Shown: positions 63,971 to 64,000 of the stretch, piece by piece
How the letters are laid out: every line of letters starts with the position of its first letter
How positions within the stretch are numbered: position 1 is the first letter of the stretch
Assembly: GCA_963971575.1 (NCBI GenBank)
Contig: OZ020617.1
Location: forward strand, 23,132,740 to 23,196,739
Direction of reading: 5' to 3'
Source: Liopterus haemorrhoidalis
Taxonomy: Eukaryota > Arthropoda > Insecta > Coleoptera > Dytiscidae
Length of the DNA stretch: 64,000 nt
Program-made: the position numbers and the translations under genes
Notes under the pieces: model-generated
The model's database searches: none
Told to the model about the DNA's origin: nothing
What the model saw: only the letters and a program-made list of their open reading frames with translations

Positions 63971-64000
63971 AACTCGCTTCCTGGATCGCGCTCTCTAGAG

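Overview
The window looks like arthropod, most likely insect, nuclear DNA. It is AT-rich, has GGTTAGG-type simple sequence and short GT-AG introns, and nearly everything recognisable is a eukaryotic transposable element (TE). I see no convincing host gene, rRNA, functional tRNA, CRISPR array or bacterial feature. The insect order cannot be fixed from the sequence.

Layout. 1-7.2 kb: a hAT-like protein remnant, several non-autonomous DNA elements (one hAT-type with a perfect 8-bp target duplication), a minisatellite, and a Penelope-like element (PLE) broken by an internal inversion. 7.2-11.6 kb: a full-length-looking two-ORF non-LTR retrotransposon (LINE, minus strand) with long flanking repeats. 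11.6-15.4 kb: a solo LTR candidate, a foldback element and an internally deleted mariner. 15.45-21.86 kb: a complex duplication in which a 1.5-kb segment flanks a copy of the PLE/LINE region from about 10.75 kb upstream. 21.1-24.9 kb: an ISL2EU-type transposon with a THAP-DDE transposase facing a SWIM-YqaJ nuclease gene. It abuts an IS630/Tc1-like element whose inverted repeats are arrays of a 42-bp unit.

26.5-35.6 kb: non-coding stretches, a MADF-containing miniature element, Jockey and RNase H LINE fragments, a mariner fragment, and a 3-kb element with about 250-bp inverted repeats that carries the end of a Cys-rich (CXC-like) protein and a nested 1.66-kb element. 35.96-41.47 kb: a Gypsy LTR retrotransposon (minus) with a TATGT target duplication. 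A 5'-truncated RTE-like LINE (10-bp target duplication) sits in its gag, and a foldback element sits in that LINE's TA tail. 41.6-45.0 kb: a hAT-like element hosting a PLE with a GIY-YIG domain, then a LINE remnant split by an LTR candidate.

45.3-53.8 kb: a possible HTH exon pair, a 2.75-kb Helitron, a 5'-truncated LINE with a 773-codon open frame, and an RTE-like tail. 55-60.6 kb: a Jockey remnant split by a second LINE (15-bp target duplication) and by a minus-strand Helitron carrying about eleven 120-bp tandem repeats. 60.9-64 kb: a deleted ISL2EU derivative with a nested repeat, and a TTA-flanked miniature element.

These elements do not act as a pathway. Their order of insertion can be read from nesting, and the window is mainly a record of successive transposition, deletion and template-switching.
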